A stretch of DNA of 43,523 nt from Prevotellaceae bacterium (GTDB taxonomy: Bacteria; Bacteroidota; Bacteroidia; Bacteroidales; Bacteroidaceae). The stretch covers positions 1 to 43,523 of the forward strand of contig JAQXTH010000031.1 in the NCBI GenBank assembly GCA_029219385.1, written 5' to 3'. Numbering within the stretch: the first letter of the stretch is position 1; every line of letters begins with the position of its first letter. The position numbers were made by a program, and so were the translations under genes. Shown piece after piece: positions 25,450-33,767 of the stretch. Below the pieces are notes generated by a model. It searched no databases. It was not told the origin of the DNA and saw nothing but the letters and a program-made list of their open reading frames with translations.

Positions 25450-28400
25450 ATGAAAGAAAATAAATTTGCAGAATACGAGAAACTGAATTTGTCAGACATC
25501 AATAAGGAAATGCTTGGCAGTTGGACCACCGAAGACCTTTTTGGCAAGAGCCTCAAGGCGCGCGAGGGCTCACCCTCGTTTGTGTTTTATGAGGGACCTC
25601 CCTCTGCCAACGGTCATCCCGGCATTCATCATGTGTTGGCGCGCACGATAAAAGACACCGTGTGTCGCTATAAGAGCATGAAAGGTTTTTATGTGGCTCG
25701 AAAAGCCGGTTGGGATACCCACGGACTGCCCGTGGAACTCAGCGTGGAGAAGACGCTCGGCATTTCAAAAGAAGACATCGGTCGCAAAATCAGCGTAGAC
25801 GACTACAACAGCCAGTGTCGTGCCGACGTGATGAAATATACTGCCGAGTGGCGCAAACTCAGTGAACAGATGGGATATTGGGTAGACCTTGACCACCCTT
25901 ATGTTACCTATGAGAATTCATATATCGAGAGTCTTTGGTGGCTGTTGCAACAACTCTATGACAAGGGACTGCTCTATAAGGGATATACCATACAGCCCTA
26001 CAGTCCCGCTGCAGGCACCGGATTGTCGAGCCATGAACTCAATCAGCCCGGTTGCTATCGCGATGTGAAAGACACAACCGCCACGGCCCTCTTTAAGATT
26101 GTCAATGCTCCCGAAACGCTCAACGAATGGGGAACACCGCTCTTTGCAGCATGGACAACCACTCCGTGGACTCTTCCCTCAAACACAGCTCTTTGCGTGG
26201 GCCCCGACATTGACTATGTGGCTGCCATGACATTTAATCCCTACAACGGACAGAAAATTACTGTCATCTTGGCCGAAGCTCGCCTGAAGGCTTATTTGCA
26301 AGGCGAAGAGAAAGCGTCGCGCGAGGAAATGGAGGCTCTCGACATCGACAAGGTCGACGGACGCGCGTTGCCCTATCACATTGTGGCTCGCTATAAGGGC
26401 CGCGACCTCGTGGGCATGAAATATGAGCAACTCATGCCGTGGGTGAAACCATGCGAGAAGGTTTGCGACCTGTCGCCGGCGTATGTAAGCGATTATGCCG
26501 CTGCCCATCCGGAGAAAGTGTTTTCTTGTGGCCGCGACAAATTTGTGGAAATTGAGGAAAAGGCTTTCCGCGTAATACCGGGCGATTATGTTACGACCGA
26601 AGACGGCACGGGCATTGTGCATATTGCTCCTACTTTCGGTGCCGACGACGCCAAGGTTGCCAAGGCTGCCGAGGTGCCTGCTCTTTATATGATAAACAAG
26701 GCCGGTGAAACACGCCCCATGGTCGACCTCTCCGGAAAATATTATCTGTGTTCCGAATTGGCCGACGAGTTTCTCTCTGCCTGCGTAGACACCGACCTCT
26801 ATGCCGCCCATGAGGGCAGTTATGTGAAAAATGCCTATTCGCCCAAATATAATGTCAACGGAAAATATGATGCCAAGGCTGCGGAAAAAGATAAAGACCT
26901 CAATGTGGAAATCTGCATGGAGATGAAAGCTGCCTCCCAGGCATTGCGCATTGAAAAGCACACCCACAACTACCCCCATTGTTGGCGCACAGACAAGCCT
27001 GTGCTTTATTATCCGCTCGACAGTTGGTTTATTCGCTCCACCGCAGTGAAAGAGCGCATGATGCAACTTAACAAGACTATTCTTTGGAAGCCTGAATCGA
27101 CCGGCAGCGGCCGTTTTGGCAAGTGGCTCGAAAATCTTAACGATTGGAACCTCTCTCGTTCGCGCTATTGGGGAACTCCGCTTCCCATCTGGCGCAATGC
27201 TGAGACTCGCGAGGAAATCTGCATAGGCAGCATAGAGCAACTTTATAACGAAATAGAAAAGAGTGTGGCAGCCGGCATTATGCAGTCAAATCCGTTTAAG
27301 GACAAAGGCTTTGTGCCGGGTGATTATAGCCGGGCAAACTACGACAAAATAGATATTCACCGACCCTATGTTGACTATATCGTGTTGGTGAGCCCCACCG
27401 GCAAACCCATGAAGCGCGAAACCGACCTCATCGATGTGTGGTTCGATTCCGGAGCCATGCCCTATGCTCAGATCCACTATCCGTTTGAAAACAAGGAATT
27501 GCTCGACAATCGCAAATGCTATCCTGCCGACTTTATTGCCGAGGGCGTAGACCAAACGCGCGGTTGGTTCTTCACACTCCATGCCATTGCCACCATGGTG
27601 TTTGACTCGGTGGCATATAAGGCTGTTATCTCAAATGGTCTTGTGCTCGACAAAGTGGGCAACAAGATGTCAAAACGCTTGGGCAACGCAGTAGATCCGT
27701 TTGAGGCTATTGAGAAATTTGGCTCCGACCCCTTGCGCTGGTATATGATAACCAACTCGCAGCCGTGGGACAATCTGCGCTTCGACTCCAACGGTGTGCA
27801 AGAGGTGGCTCGTTCGCTCTTTAGCAAACTTTTCCAGACCTACAACTTTTTTGCCATGTATGCCAACGAAGATGGTTTCTGTGGCAATGAGCCGATTGTG
27901 CCGGTTGCTGACCGACAGAGCATTGACCGCTGGATTGTCTCGGCTCTCAACAGTCTCGTGAAGAAAGTGAACGAGTGTTATGAAGACTACGACCTCACCA
28001 CGGCCGGTCGCCTTATAGAAGATTTCGTGACAAACGACCTCTCAAATTGGTATGTTCGTCTCAACCGCCCCAGATTTTGGCAAAAAGACCTCGATAGCGA
28101 CAAACTGAGTGCATATCAGAGCCTTTATGCTTGTCTTGAGACCCTTGCAAGGCTCATGGCACCGCTTGCTCCGTTCTATGCCGATAAACTCTATCGTGAC
28201 CTGAAGGGCAAGAACGAAAGTGTGCATCTCCAAAATTATCCTGAGGCAGATGAGAGTCTCATCGACACGGCTCTTGAACTTAAAATGCAAAAGGCGCAGA
28301 AAATCACTTCGATGGGCCACTCTTTGCGTAAGAAAGAGAAAATCATCGCTCGTCAGCCACTGCAGTGCATAATGATGCCTGTGGGCAGCGAAGCCGAGCA

Positions 28401-29001
28401 ACGCGACATCGACGAAATGGCTTCTATTATCACAAGCGAACTTAACATAAAGGAAATAAAATATGTTTCGGGCATAGAACTGACCAAGACCGTGAAGTGT
28501 AACTTCCGCGTGTTGGGCAAGAAACTTGGCAAACTGATGGGTCCCGTTTCAAAACTTGTGGCAGAAATGAGCCAAGAGCAAATTGCGCGTCTCGAAAACG
28601 AGGGCTCGTTTCAATTTGACGTGGAGGGTCAGACTGTGGTTGTTGACCGCGCTGACGTTGAGATTTTCAATCAAGACATTCCCGGTTGGAGCGTGGCCAA
28701 CGAGGGCACACTCACCGTGGCTCTCGACCTCACCATCACCGACGACCTCAGCCGCGAGGGCATGGCACGCGAGGTGGTGAAACGCATTCAGGCCTATCGT
28801 CGCGAACGTTTCAAGATTGCCGACCACATCAATATTGTGTTGCAGGAACTCGATGCCGTGAAACCGGCCGTAGAGCAGTTTAAAGACTACATCTGCACCC
28901 AAGTCTTGTGTGACAAACTTGAGTGGCAGGCAGACTTGCAGGGTGATACTTTTGACTTTGGCGATTTCACTCTCAACGTGAAAATAGAAAAAGCCGGCTG
29001 A
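25450..29001 (+). CDS. ileS: Isoleucyl-tRNA synthetase, IleRS2 type with GxHH signature
   Basis: Charges tRNA-Ile with isoleucine in the cytoplasm. The 1183-residue length, the lack of a C-terminal zinc-binding cysteine set, and the KMSKR form of the second signature (Lys739-Arg743, NKMSKRLGN) place it with the long, eukaryote-like IleRS2 group. The first class I signature follows ANG as GIHH (residues 58-61) where most synthetases have HxGH, so the first and third positions are swapped. The editing domain is recognisable (TTPWTLPSNTALCVGP, then GTGIVHIAPTFGADD), as are WFDSGAMPYAQ and EGVDQTRGWFFTLHA. IleRS2 enzymes are known to resist mupirocin. First gene of the run ileS - traR/dksA-like - lspA - DUF4296. 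Confidence 0.96.
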   Translation: MKENKFAEYEKLNLSDINKEMLGSWTTEDLFGKSLKAREGSPSFVFYEGPPSANGHPGIHHVLARTIKDTVCRYKSMKGFYVARKAGWDTHGLPVELSVEKTLGISKEDIGRKISVDDYNSQCRADVMKYTAEWRKLSEQMGYWVDLDHPYVTYENSYIESLWWLLQQLYDKGLLYKGYTIQPYSPAAGTGLSSHELNQPGCYRDVKDTTATALFKIVNAPETLNEWGTPLFAAWTTTPWTLPSNTALCVGPDIDYVAAMTFNPYNGQKITVILAEARLKAYLQGEEKASREEMEALDIDKVDGRALPYHIVARYKGRDLVGMKYEQLMPWVKPCEKVCDLSPAYVSDYAAAHPEKVFSCGRDKFVEIEEKAFRVIPGDYVTTEDGTGIVHIAPTFGADDAKVAKAAEVPALYMINKAGETRPMVDLSGKYYLCSELADEFLSACVDTDLYAAHEGSYVKNAYSPKYNVNGKYDAKAAEKDKDLNVEICMEMKAASQALRIEKHTHNYPHCWRTDKPVLYYPLDSWFIRSTAVKERMMQLNKTILWKPESTGSGRFGKWLENLNDWNLSRSRYWGTPLPIWRNAETREEICIGSIEQLYNEIEKSVAAGIMQSNPFKDKGFVPGDYSRANYDKIDIHRPYVDYIVLVSPTGKPMKRETDLIDVWFDSGAMPYAQIHYPFENKELLDNRKCYPADFIAEGVDQTRGWFFTLHAIATMVFDSVAYKAVISNGLVLDKVGNKMSKRLGNAVDPFEAIEKFGSDPLRWYMITNSQPWDNLRFDSNGVQEVARSLFSKLFQTYNFFAMYANEDGFCGNEPIVPVADRQSIDRWIVSALNSLVKKVNECYEDYDLTTAGRLIEDFVTNDLSNWYVRLNRPRFWQKDLDSDKLSAYQSLYACLETLARLMAPLAPFYADKLYRDLKGKNESVHLQNYPEADESLIDTALELKMQKAQKITSMGHSLRKKEKIIARQPLQCIMMPVGSEAEQRDIDEMASIITSELNIKEIKYVSGIELTKTVKCNFRVLGKKLGKLMGPVSKLVAEMSQEQIARLENEGSFQFDVEGQTVVVDRADVEIFNQDIPGWSVANEGTLTVALDLTITDDLSREGMAREVVKRIQAYRRERFKIADHINIVLQELDAVKPAVEQFKDYICTQVLCDKLEWQADLQGDTFDFGDFTLNVKIEKAG

Positions 29002-29065
29002 CACAACGACTGCTGCTATCTCGTTAATAATAAGATACTTTCCTCTTTAAAATCAGTTTAGCACT

Positions 29066-29452
29066 ATGGCAGAGAAAAAACGCTACACAGACGAAGAGTT
29101 GATGGAGTTTAAAGACATCATTCTTCAAAAAATGGAAATTGCGCGTGCCGATTACGACCAAATTTTGGCCGCTCTCACACATCGCGACAATAATTCGGTT
29201 GAAGACACCTCGCCAACCTACAAGGTGATGGAAGAGGGATATGCAACCCAAAGCAAGGAAGAACTCAACACTCTGGCGGCACGTCAGAAGAAGTTCCTCG
29301 AAAATCTTCACTATGCCTTGTTGCGTATCGAAAATAAAACCTATGGCATTTGCAGGGTGACGGGCAAACTGATACCCAAAGAGAGATTGAGGGCAGTGCC
29401 CCACGCAACACTCAGCATAGAGGCTAAGCAAATGAAAAACCGAAAAGACTGA
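29066..29452 (+). CDS. TraR/DksA-family protein without the zinc-finger cysteines
   Basis: A 128-residue protein of the DksA/TraR group, whose members enter the RNA polymerase secondary channel. The N-terminal two-thirds is a helical hairpin (DEELMEFKDIILQKMEIAR, then ARQKKFLENLHYALLRIE). The C-terminal part has the family sequence TYGICRVTGKLIPKERLRAV. Only one cysteine remains of the four that bind zinc in classical members; where DksA has CxxC, here is CRVT. This form is usual in Bacteroidales, and the fold probably holds without metal. It sits 64 bases after ileS and 45 before lspA. Confidence 0.9.
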   Translation: MAEKKRYTDEELMEFKDIILQKMEIARADYDQILAALTHRDNNSVEDTSPTYKVMEEGYATQSKEELNTLAARQKKFLENLHYALLRIENKTYGICRVTGKLIPKERLRAVPHATLSIEAKQMKNRKD

Positions 29453-29497
29453 AACTATATCTGCTAACATAATCACAAAACATTTACTCTCTCTGTT

Positions 29498-30148
29498 ATG
29501 CAGCGAAAAACACTGATGCGCATAGCGTCGGCCGCAATTATCTTGCTTGTGCTGACAATCGACCAATGGCTTAAGATATGGGTAAAGACCCACATGTTTT
29601 TGGGTGAGAAAATCAAATTGGCAGATTGGGCCTATATTGCTTTCACTGAGAACAAGGGCATGGCGTTTGGCATGGAGTTTGTTGGCACCTTGGTGTTGTG
29701 TTGCTTCAGGATAATTGCCGTGGCGGCTCTTGTGTGGCTTGTGGTGAAAATCACGCGAAAGCCCGGAGTGAAATGGGGTCTCGTGGTGTTGATGTCGATG
29801 GTGTTGGCCGGAGCAATGGGAAATATTTTCGACAACATCTTCTATGGATTGATTTTCCAAGATTCTGTGGGTTTCTCACCTGCCACGCTTGTGGCTCCGG
29901 GACTTGGCAGCGGCAGTTTGTTTGAGGGAAGAGTGGTAGATATGTTTTATTTCCCCATGATAGACACGTTTCTGCCCGATTGGTTTCCCTTTGGTGGTGG
30001 CAGTCGCTTTATATTTTTCAGCCCGATTTTCAATTTTGCCGATGCGTCGATAACCACGGGAGGCTTGTTGCTCGTAGTGTGTTATTATAAAACATTAAAC
30101 TCTCTCCTTTCTACCAAAAGAGAGGAGGCAGACCATAGTGAGGAGTAA
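29498..30148 (+). CDS. lspA: Lipoprotein signal peptidase (signal peptidase II)
   Basis: An inner-membrane aspartyl protease that cuts the signal peptide of prolipoproteins after lipid attachment. The 216-residue protein has four membrane segments (about 10-26, 63-83, 92-108 and 181-200). The two catalytic aspartates are visible: Asp112 in GAMGNIFDNIFYG and Asp182 in FNFADASITTG. The conserved NKGMAFGM loop is also present. The protein is longer than the roughly 165 residues of Proteobacteria because of an insertion at about residues 117-175, which is normal in Bacteroidetes. It overlaps the next gene by one base (TAATG). Clients include the many lipoproteins of this window. Confidence 0.95.
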   Translation: MQRKTLMRIASAAIILLVLTIDQWLKIWVKTHMFLGEKIKLADWAYIAFTENKGMAFGMEFVGTLVLCCFRIIAVAALVWLVVKITRKPGVKWGLVVLMSMVLAGAMGNIFDNIFYGLIFQDSVGFSPATLVAPGLGSGSLFEGRVVDMFYFPMIDTFLPDWFPFGGGSRFIFFSPIFNFADASITTGGLLLVVCYYKTLNSLLSTKREEADHSEE

Positions 30149-31065
30149 TGAAGAAGGCTGTGTATTTTCTTTGTGTGCTGGCTTTTGTGTCGTGCAAGGT
30201 TGACAAACCGCGCGATGTGTTGGACGAAGACGAAATGGAGCAAATCCTCTATGACTTCCATTTGGCGAGAGCCATGGGGATAGAGAGCGACAGTGCCGTT
30301 GTGATGACACGGGCATACGTCTTGGCTTGCTTAAAAAAACACGACATTAGTGAACAACAGTTTGACAACTCCATGTTGTGGTATTGTCAACACATGGACG
30401 ATTTGCAAAAGATCTATCAGCGCATCGACGAGCGTTATAGTCAACAATTGTCGTCGCTTGGTGCTGCCACAAACGATGTGAACCGCTATTCCTTGCTTTC
30501 GGCCACAGGCGACACTGCCAACATCTGGAATGGCCGCCAGTTCTATCTTTTTAGCGGAAATGGTTTTACCAATAGAGTCTATTATGAGGTTGAGGCCGAC
30601 ACGTCTTTTAAGGCCGGCGACAAATTTTTGCTTAACTTCAGAGCCGAATTTCTTCAGCGCGAGGGGCAACGCCATGGTGTAGCCTCGCTCGCTGTAGAAT
30701 ATGAAAACGATTCTGTGGCTCACACCGAGCGCCATTTTTATGGCAACGGCGACTATACTCTGCCTTTGCCGTCGGTTGCCAAGCGTGCCAAGCGTGTATA
30801 TGGATTTATCTATATGATAAGCGAGTGGAGCGATTCTCCACGTCTGTTGTTTGTATATCGTCCGTCTTTGGTGAGAATGAGAGATGTTGAGTCTCTGAAG
30901 GCAATGAATGAGGCTGTGGCGCAGCGAAGTGATTCAATAAAAAACGATACGACCCACACCATGCCCGATAAAATTCCTGACACAACAAAGGCTCTCTCGC
31001 CCAACAATTCTCTTGCGCCCGGAATGATGCACTCGCGACCCAAACCGCGCAAAATCAGTCATTGA
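30148..31065 (+). CDS. DUF4296-domain lipoprotein
   Basis: A 305-residue lipoprotein with lipobox LAFVSC (Cys16). Residues about 22-110 are the DUF4296 domain (LDEDEMEQILYDFHLARAMG, then HDISEQQFDNSMLWYCQHMDDL), a helical region that is always found after lspA in this phylum. Residues about 120-260 add a beta-rich part (NGRQFYLFSGNGFTNRVYYE), followed by a Pro/Ser-rich end. The start codon overlaps the lspA stop by one base, so synthesis is coupled to the peptidase that will process it. The role is unknown; the tight link to LspA suggests a function in lipoprotein handling, which is an inference. Confidence 0.88.
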   Translation: MKKAVYFLCVLAFVSCKVDKPRDVLDEDEMEQILYDFHLARAMGIESDSAVVMTRAYVLACLKKHDISEQQFDNSMLWYCQHMDDLQKIYQRIDERYSQQLSSLGAATNDVNRYSLLSATGDTANIWNGRQFYLFSGNGFTNRVYYEVEADTSFKAGDKFLLNFRAEFLQREGQRHGVASLAVEYENDSVAHTERHFYGNGDYTLPLPSVAKRAKRVYGFIYMISEWSDSPRLLFVYRPSLVRMRDVESLKAMNEAVAQRSDSIKNDTTHTMPDKIPDTTKALSPNNSLAPGMMHSRPKPRKISH

Positions 31066-31069
31066 AAAT

Positions 31070-31702
31070 TTATAAATAAAACTCCACACCGTGACCGGGG
31101 AACACCAGTGTTCCTTTTGGCAGGGTGTGGAGTTTTTCTTTTATGCTTTTCTGAATTGTCTCTATGGTCATACCGGGCTCTTTTGGCAGGCTTGGAAAAT
31201 CTTTGAAGAGAGTATCGCCGCAGAAGAGTGTGTTGTGTTGCTCGCTATAGAAGCATACGCTGCCCGAAGTGTGGCCGGGCGTGTGAATGGTATGGAAAGA
31301 AAAAAAAGAAATTTCGTCATTCAATATAGGAGAGGTGGGCAAGGGCAATGAAATCTGACGGTGGAAAGTTTGGCAGGCAGTCTTCTCGGCATTGTTGTAG
31401 TTAGGCAGTTCTCTCTGAGGAATGGTTGGTTCGAGACCGTATGTTTCAAAAAGCCATTGCGCTCCCCACAGGTGGTCGAAGTGGGCGTGGGTGACAATGT
31501 GTGCCAAAGGTGTGACATTGTGATTGTCTAAAAAGTTTGAGATGTTTTGTCGCTCCGTTTCGCTTCTGGCTCCGCAGTCGATGACAATGCCCATGCCGCA
31601 GTCGTTAAACACAATGTAGGTGTTTTCCCAAAGATTGTTTACGACAAATCTCGCAACGGAAATGCCGTTTAGTCTGAAAACATGGTTTTCGGCTTTTTTC
31701 AT
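31070..31702 (-). CDS. MBL-fold metallo-hydrolase (glyoxalase II-like)
   Basis: A 211-residue cytoplasmic metallo-beta-lactamase-fold hydrolase. The metal motif is complete: His72-x-His74-x-Asp76-His77 in THAHFDH, then His in HTPGHTSGSVC, Asp in FCGDTLF, and the closing His in FPGHG. The layout resembles glyoxalase II and related thioester hydrolases, but the substrate is not known. The frame continues upstream to 31867, overlapping ygiQ; the ATG at 31702 gives a normal start and a 37-base gap after ygiQ, so it is probably co-transcribed. The final codons form part of a large terminator hairpin shared with the convergent DUF4296 gene. Confidence 0.9.
   Translation of the reverse strand: MKKAENHVFRLNGISVARFVVNNLWENTYIVFNDCGMGIVIDCGARSETERQNISNFLDNHNVTPLAHIVTHAHFDHLWGAQWLFETYGLEPTIPQRELPNYNNAEKTACQTFHRQISLPLPTSPILNDEISFFSFHTIHTPGHTSGSVCFYSEQHNTLFCGDTLFKDFPSLPKEPGMTIETIQKSIKEKLHTLPKGTLVFPGHGVEFYL
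31078..31136. terminator. Bidirectional terminator in the 3' end of the MBL gene
   Basis: AAAACTCCACACC (31078-31090) pairs perfectly with GGTGTGGAGTTTT (31124-31136); a second small hairpin GGAACAC/GTGTTCC is nested in the loop. T-runs stand on both sides, so it can end the DUF4296 transcript (plus) and the ygiQ-MBL transcript (minus). The hairpin lies inside the MBL coding sequence. Confidence 0.8.
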
Positions 31703-31739
31703 GACTGTTGAGTGAGGGGCTTTGATTATGAATGATGAT

Positions 31740-33587
31740 TTATGGCTTATGTTGCCTATGCTTTTTGCCGTCTCTTCTTTTTTCGGGTAAATTCTGTTTG
31801 GGCGGAGTGTCGAAGAAGTATTGACGCTGGCGTTGCTTCTGCTGAGGTGATTTTGCCGAAAACACACGTTCGAGGGTATAGGGGTGGAAGCCCGAATACC
31901 ATGTCTCGGTGCTCACGGTCATTGGTGTGGGTGTGAAATCTTGCACTTGCTCGAGATGAAGTCCGAGTTGTTTCGTCTTGCGCGAGAGTTGTTTCATATC
32001 TTCCTCGGTGCAACCCGGGTGGGAAGAAATGAAATAGGGTATGATTTGCTGTCTTAGATTGTGGCGCGTGTTGATGTGGTCGAAAATCTCCTTGAAGTCG
32101 TAATACAGTTTAAACGACGGTTTGCGCATGAGTTTCAACACATGGTCTTCTGTGTGTTCGGGAGCAACTTTCAAGCGACCCGACACATGGTGTCTGATCA
32201 ATTCCTCGGTATATTCCTTTGAGGTTTTGTTGAGTTCTTCGTTGCTTGACTTGTGGAGCAACAGGTCATATCTCACTCCGCTGCCTATGAAACTCTTCTT
32301 TATGCCCTCTGTTGCGTCAACGGCCTTGTAGATGTCGAGCAGTGGGCGGTGGTCTGTGTTGAGGTTCTTACACACGGAGGGGTGAATGCACGATGGTCTG
32401 CGACACACCGAACACAATTTTTTGTCGCGCCCGCCCATCATATACATATTTGCCGAAGGACCGCCGAGGTCGGAGAGGTAGCCCTTGAAGTCGGGCATTT
32501 TGCATATCTGTCTCACCTCGCGCAGAATGCTTTCTTTTGAGCGGCTCATGATGAATTTGCCTTGGTGGGCGGAGATGGTGCAAAAAGAGCAACCGCCGAA
32601 ACAACCGCGGTGAATGTTCACCGAGAAGCGAATCATGTCGAAGGCAGGAATGCGCTTGCCATTATATTTGGGGTGGGGCAACCGTGTGTAGGGCAGGTCG
32701 AAAGAACGGTCGATTTGTTGTGTCGTCATGGGTGGAAACGGAGGGTTTACCACTACATACCTTTCGCCCGATTGCTGCAATATGCGTTGAGGGGTAAGTC
32801 GGTTGCTTTCTTCCTCTATGTGTTTGAAGTTTGAAGCATAGAGTTTAGGGTCTTTCAGACATTGCTCGTGAGAGTTCAGCACTATGTCTGTGTCTTTTCT
32901 TCCGCCCGGAATGGTGGTCGGGCTTTCTATTGTTACGGTTTGGGGAATGGGGTATTTGCGCAGCAACTGCATCAGGTCTTTGGCCGAGGCAACCGCCTCC
33001 TCGCGGTTGTGGAGCAGTTTTTCCTCTATAAGTTCGCAAAGGCGTATTGTCGGCAGTTCTCCCATGCCGTATGTGATGAGGTCTGCACCTGAGTCTTCCA
33101 GAATCGACGGCCTCAACTTGTCTTGCCAATAGTCATAGTGGGTGAGACGTCTCAGCGAAGCCTCTATGCCTCCCAACACGACGGGGGCATCGGGGTAGAG
33201 TGTCTTTAGGATTTTTGAGTAGACAATTGTTGGATATTCGGGGCGCAGGTCGTGGCGGCCGTCTGGGCTGTAGGCATCTTCGGAGCGAAGTCTTCGCGCG
33301 GCGGTATATTTGTTTACCATCGAGTCCATTGCTCCCGGGGCGACACCAAAGAACATTCGTGGCCGCCCCAATTTCTTGAAGTCGCGAAAGTCGCCGTGCC
33401 AATCGGGTTGTGGCACAATGGCAACCCTCAGTCCCATGCTCTCTATCAGTCGGCCTATAACGGCGGCACCAAACGAGGGATGGTCTACGTATGCGTCGGC
33501 ACTAAACAAGATCACGTCTAATTGTGACCAACCGTGCAGTTCGACTTCTTTTTTTGTGGTGGGCAGCCAGTCTGTGAGTTGTGGCAT
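31740..33587 (-). CDS. YgiQ-family radical SAM protein
   Basis: A 615-residue radical S-adenosylmethionine protein. An N-terminal B12-binding-like region (about 20-180, LDVILFSADAYVDHPSFG, VLGGIEASLRRLTHYDYW) precedes the radical SAM core, with the iron-sulfur cluster motif at Cys329, Cys333 and Cys336 in HRGCFGGCSFC. A further cysteine cluster CSVCRRPSCIHPSVC follows near residue 390 and may bind a second cluster. The C-terminal part contains the conserved LKVAPEHTEDHVL and YFISSHPGC motifs. The last 40 residues are basic and Gln-rich. The reaction of YgiQ proteins is not established. It is the first gene of a pair with the MBL hydrolase. Confidence 0.92.
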   Translation of the reverse strand: MPQLTDWLPTTKKEVELHGWSQLDVILFSADAYVDHPSFGAAVIGRLIESMGLRVAIVPQPDWHGDFRDFKKLGRPRMFFGVAPGAMDSMVNKYTAARRLRSEDAYSPDGRHDLRPEYPTIVYSKILKTLYPDAPVVLGGIEASLRRLTHYDYWQDKLRPSILEDSGADLITYGMGELPTIRLCELIEEKLLHNREEAVASAKDLMQLLRKYPIPQTVTIESPTTIPGGRKDTDIVLNSHEQCLKDPKLYASNFKHIEEESNRLTPQRILQQSGERYVVVNPPFPPMTTQQIDRSFDLPYTRLPHPKYNGKRIPAFDMIRFSVNIHRGCFGGCSFCTISAHQGKFIMSRSKESILREVRQICKMPDFKGYLSDLGGPSANMYMMGGRDKKLCSVCRRPSCIHPSVCKNLNTDHRPLLDIYKAVDATEGIKKSFIGSGVRYDLLLHKSSNEELNKTSKEYTEELIRHHVSGRLKVAPEHTEDHVLKLMRKPSFKLYYDFKEIFDHINTRHNLRQQIIPYFISSHPGCTEEDMKQLSRKTKQLGLHLEQVQDFTPTPMTVSTETWYSGFHPYTLERVFSAKSPQQKQRQRQYFFDTPPKQNLPEKRRDGKKHRQHKP

Positions 33588-33644
33588 AAGAATTAAGTTT
33601 GAAAAAAAACTTGTTGACGTTTTGTTGGCCGATTTGGATTAAAA

Positions 33645-33715
33645 CCGGCGGACTGCATTTCGTTTTTCTGCTACCGGTGTTTGTCAGAAGCAGAGAGAGA
33701 TTTGCGGCCCGCCGG
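33645..33715 (-). terminator. Branched stem-loop between secA and ygiQ
   Basis: CCGGCGG (33645-33651) pairs with CCGCCGG (33709-33715), enclosing about 57 bases with a possible inner TTCTG/CAGAA helix. T-runs stand on both sides (TTTTAAT on the minus strand, eight T on the plus strand). Its position after the secA stop suggests termination of secA. Confidence 0.55.
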
Positions 33716-33767
33716 CTTTTTTTGTATGGTTATTTTTTATTAGAAGAAAGATGTTTGGCGTTGTTTA

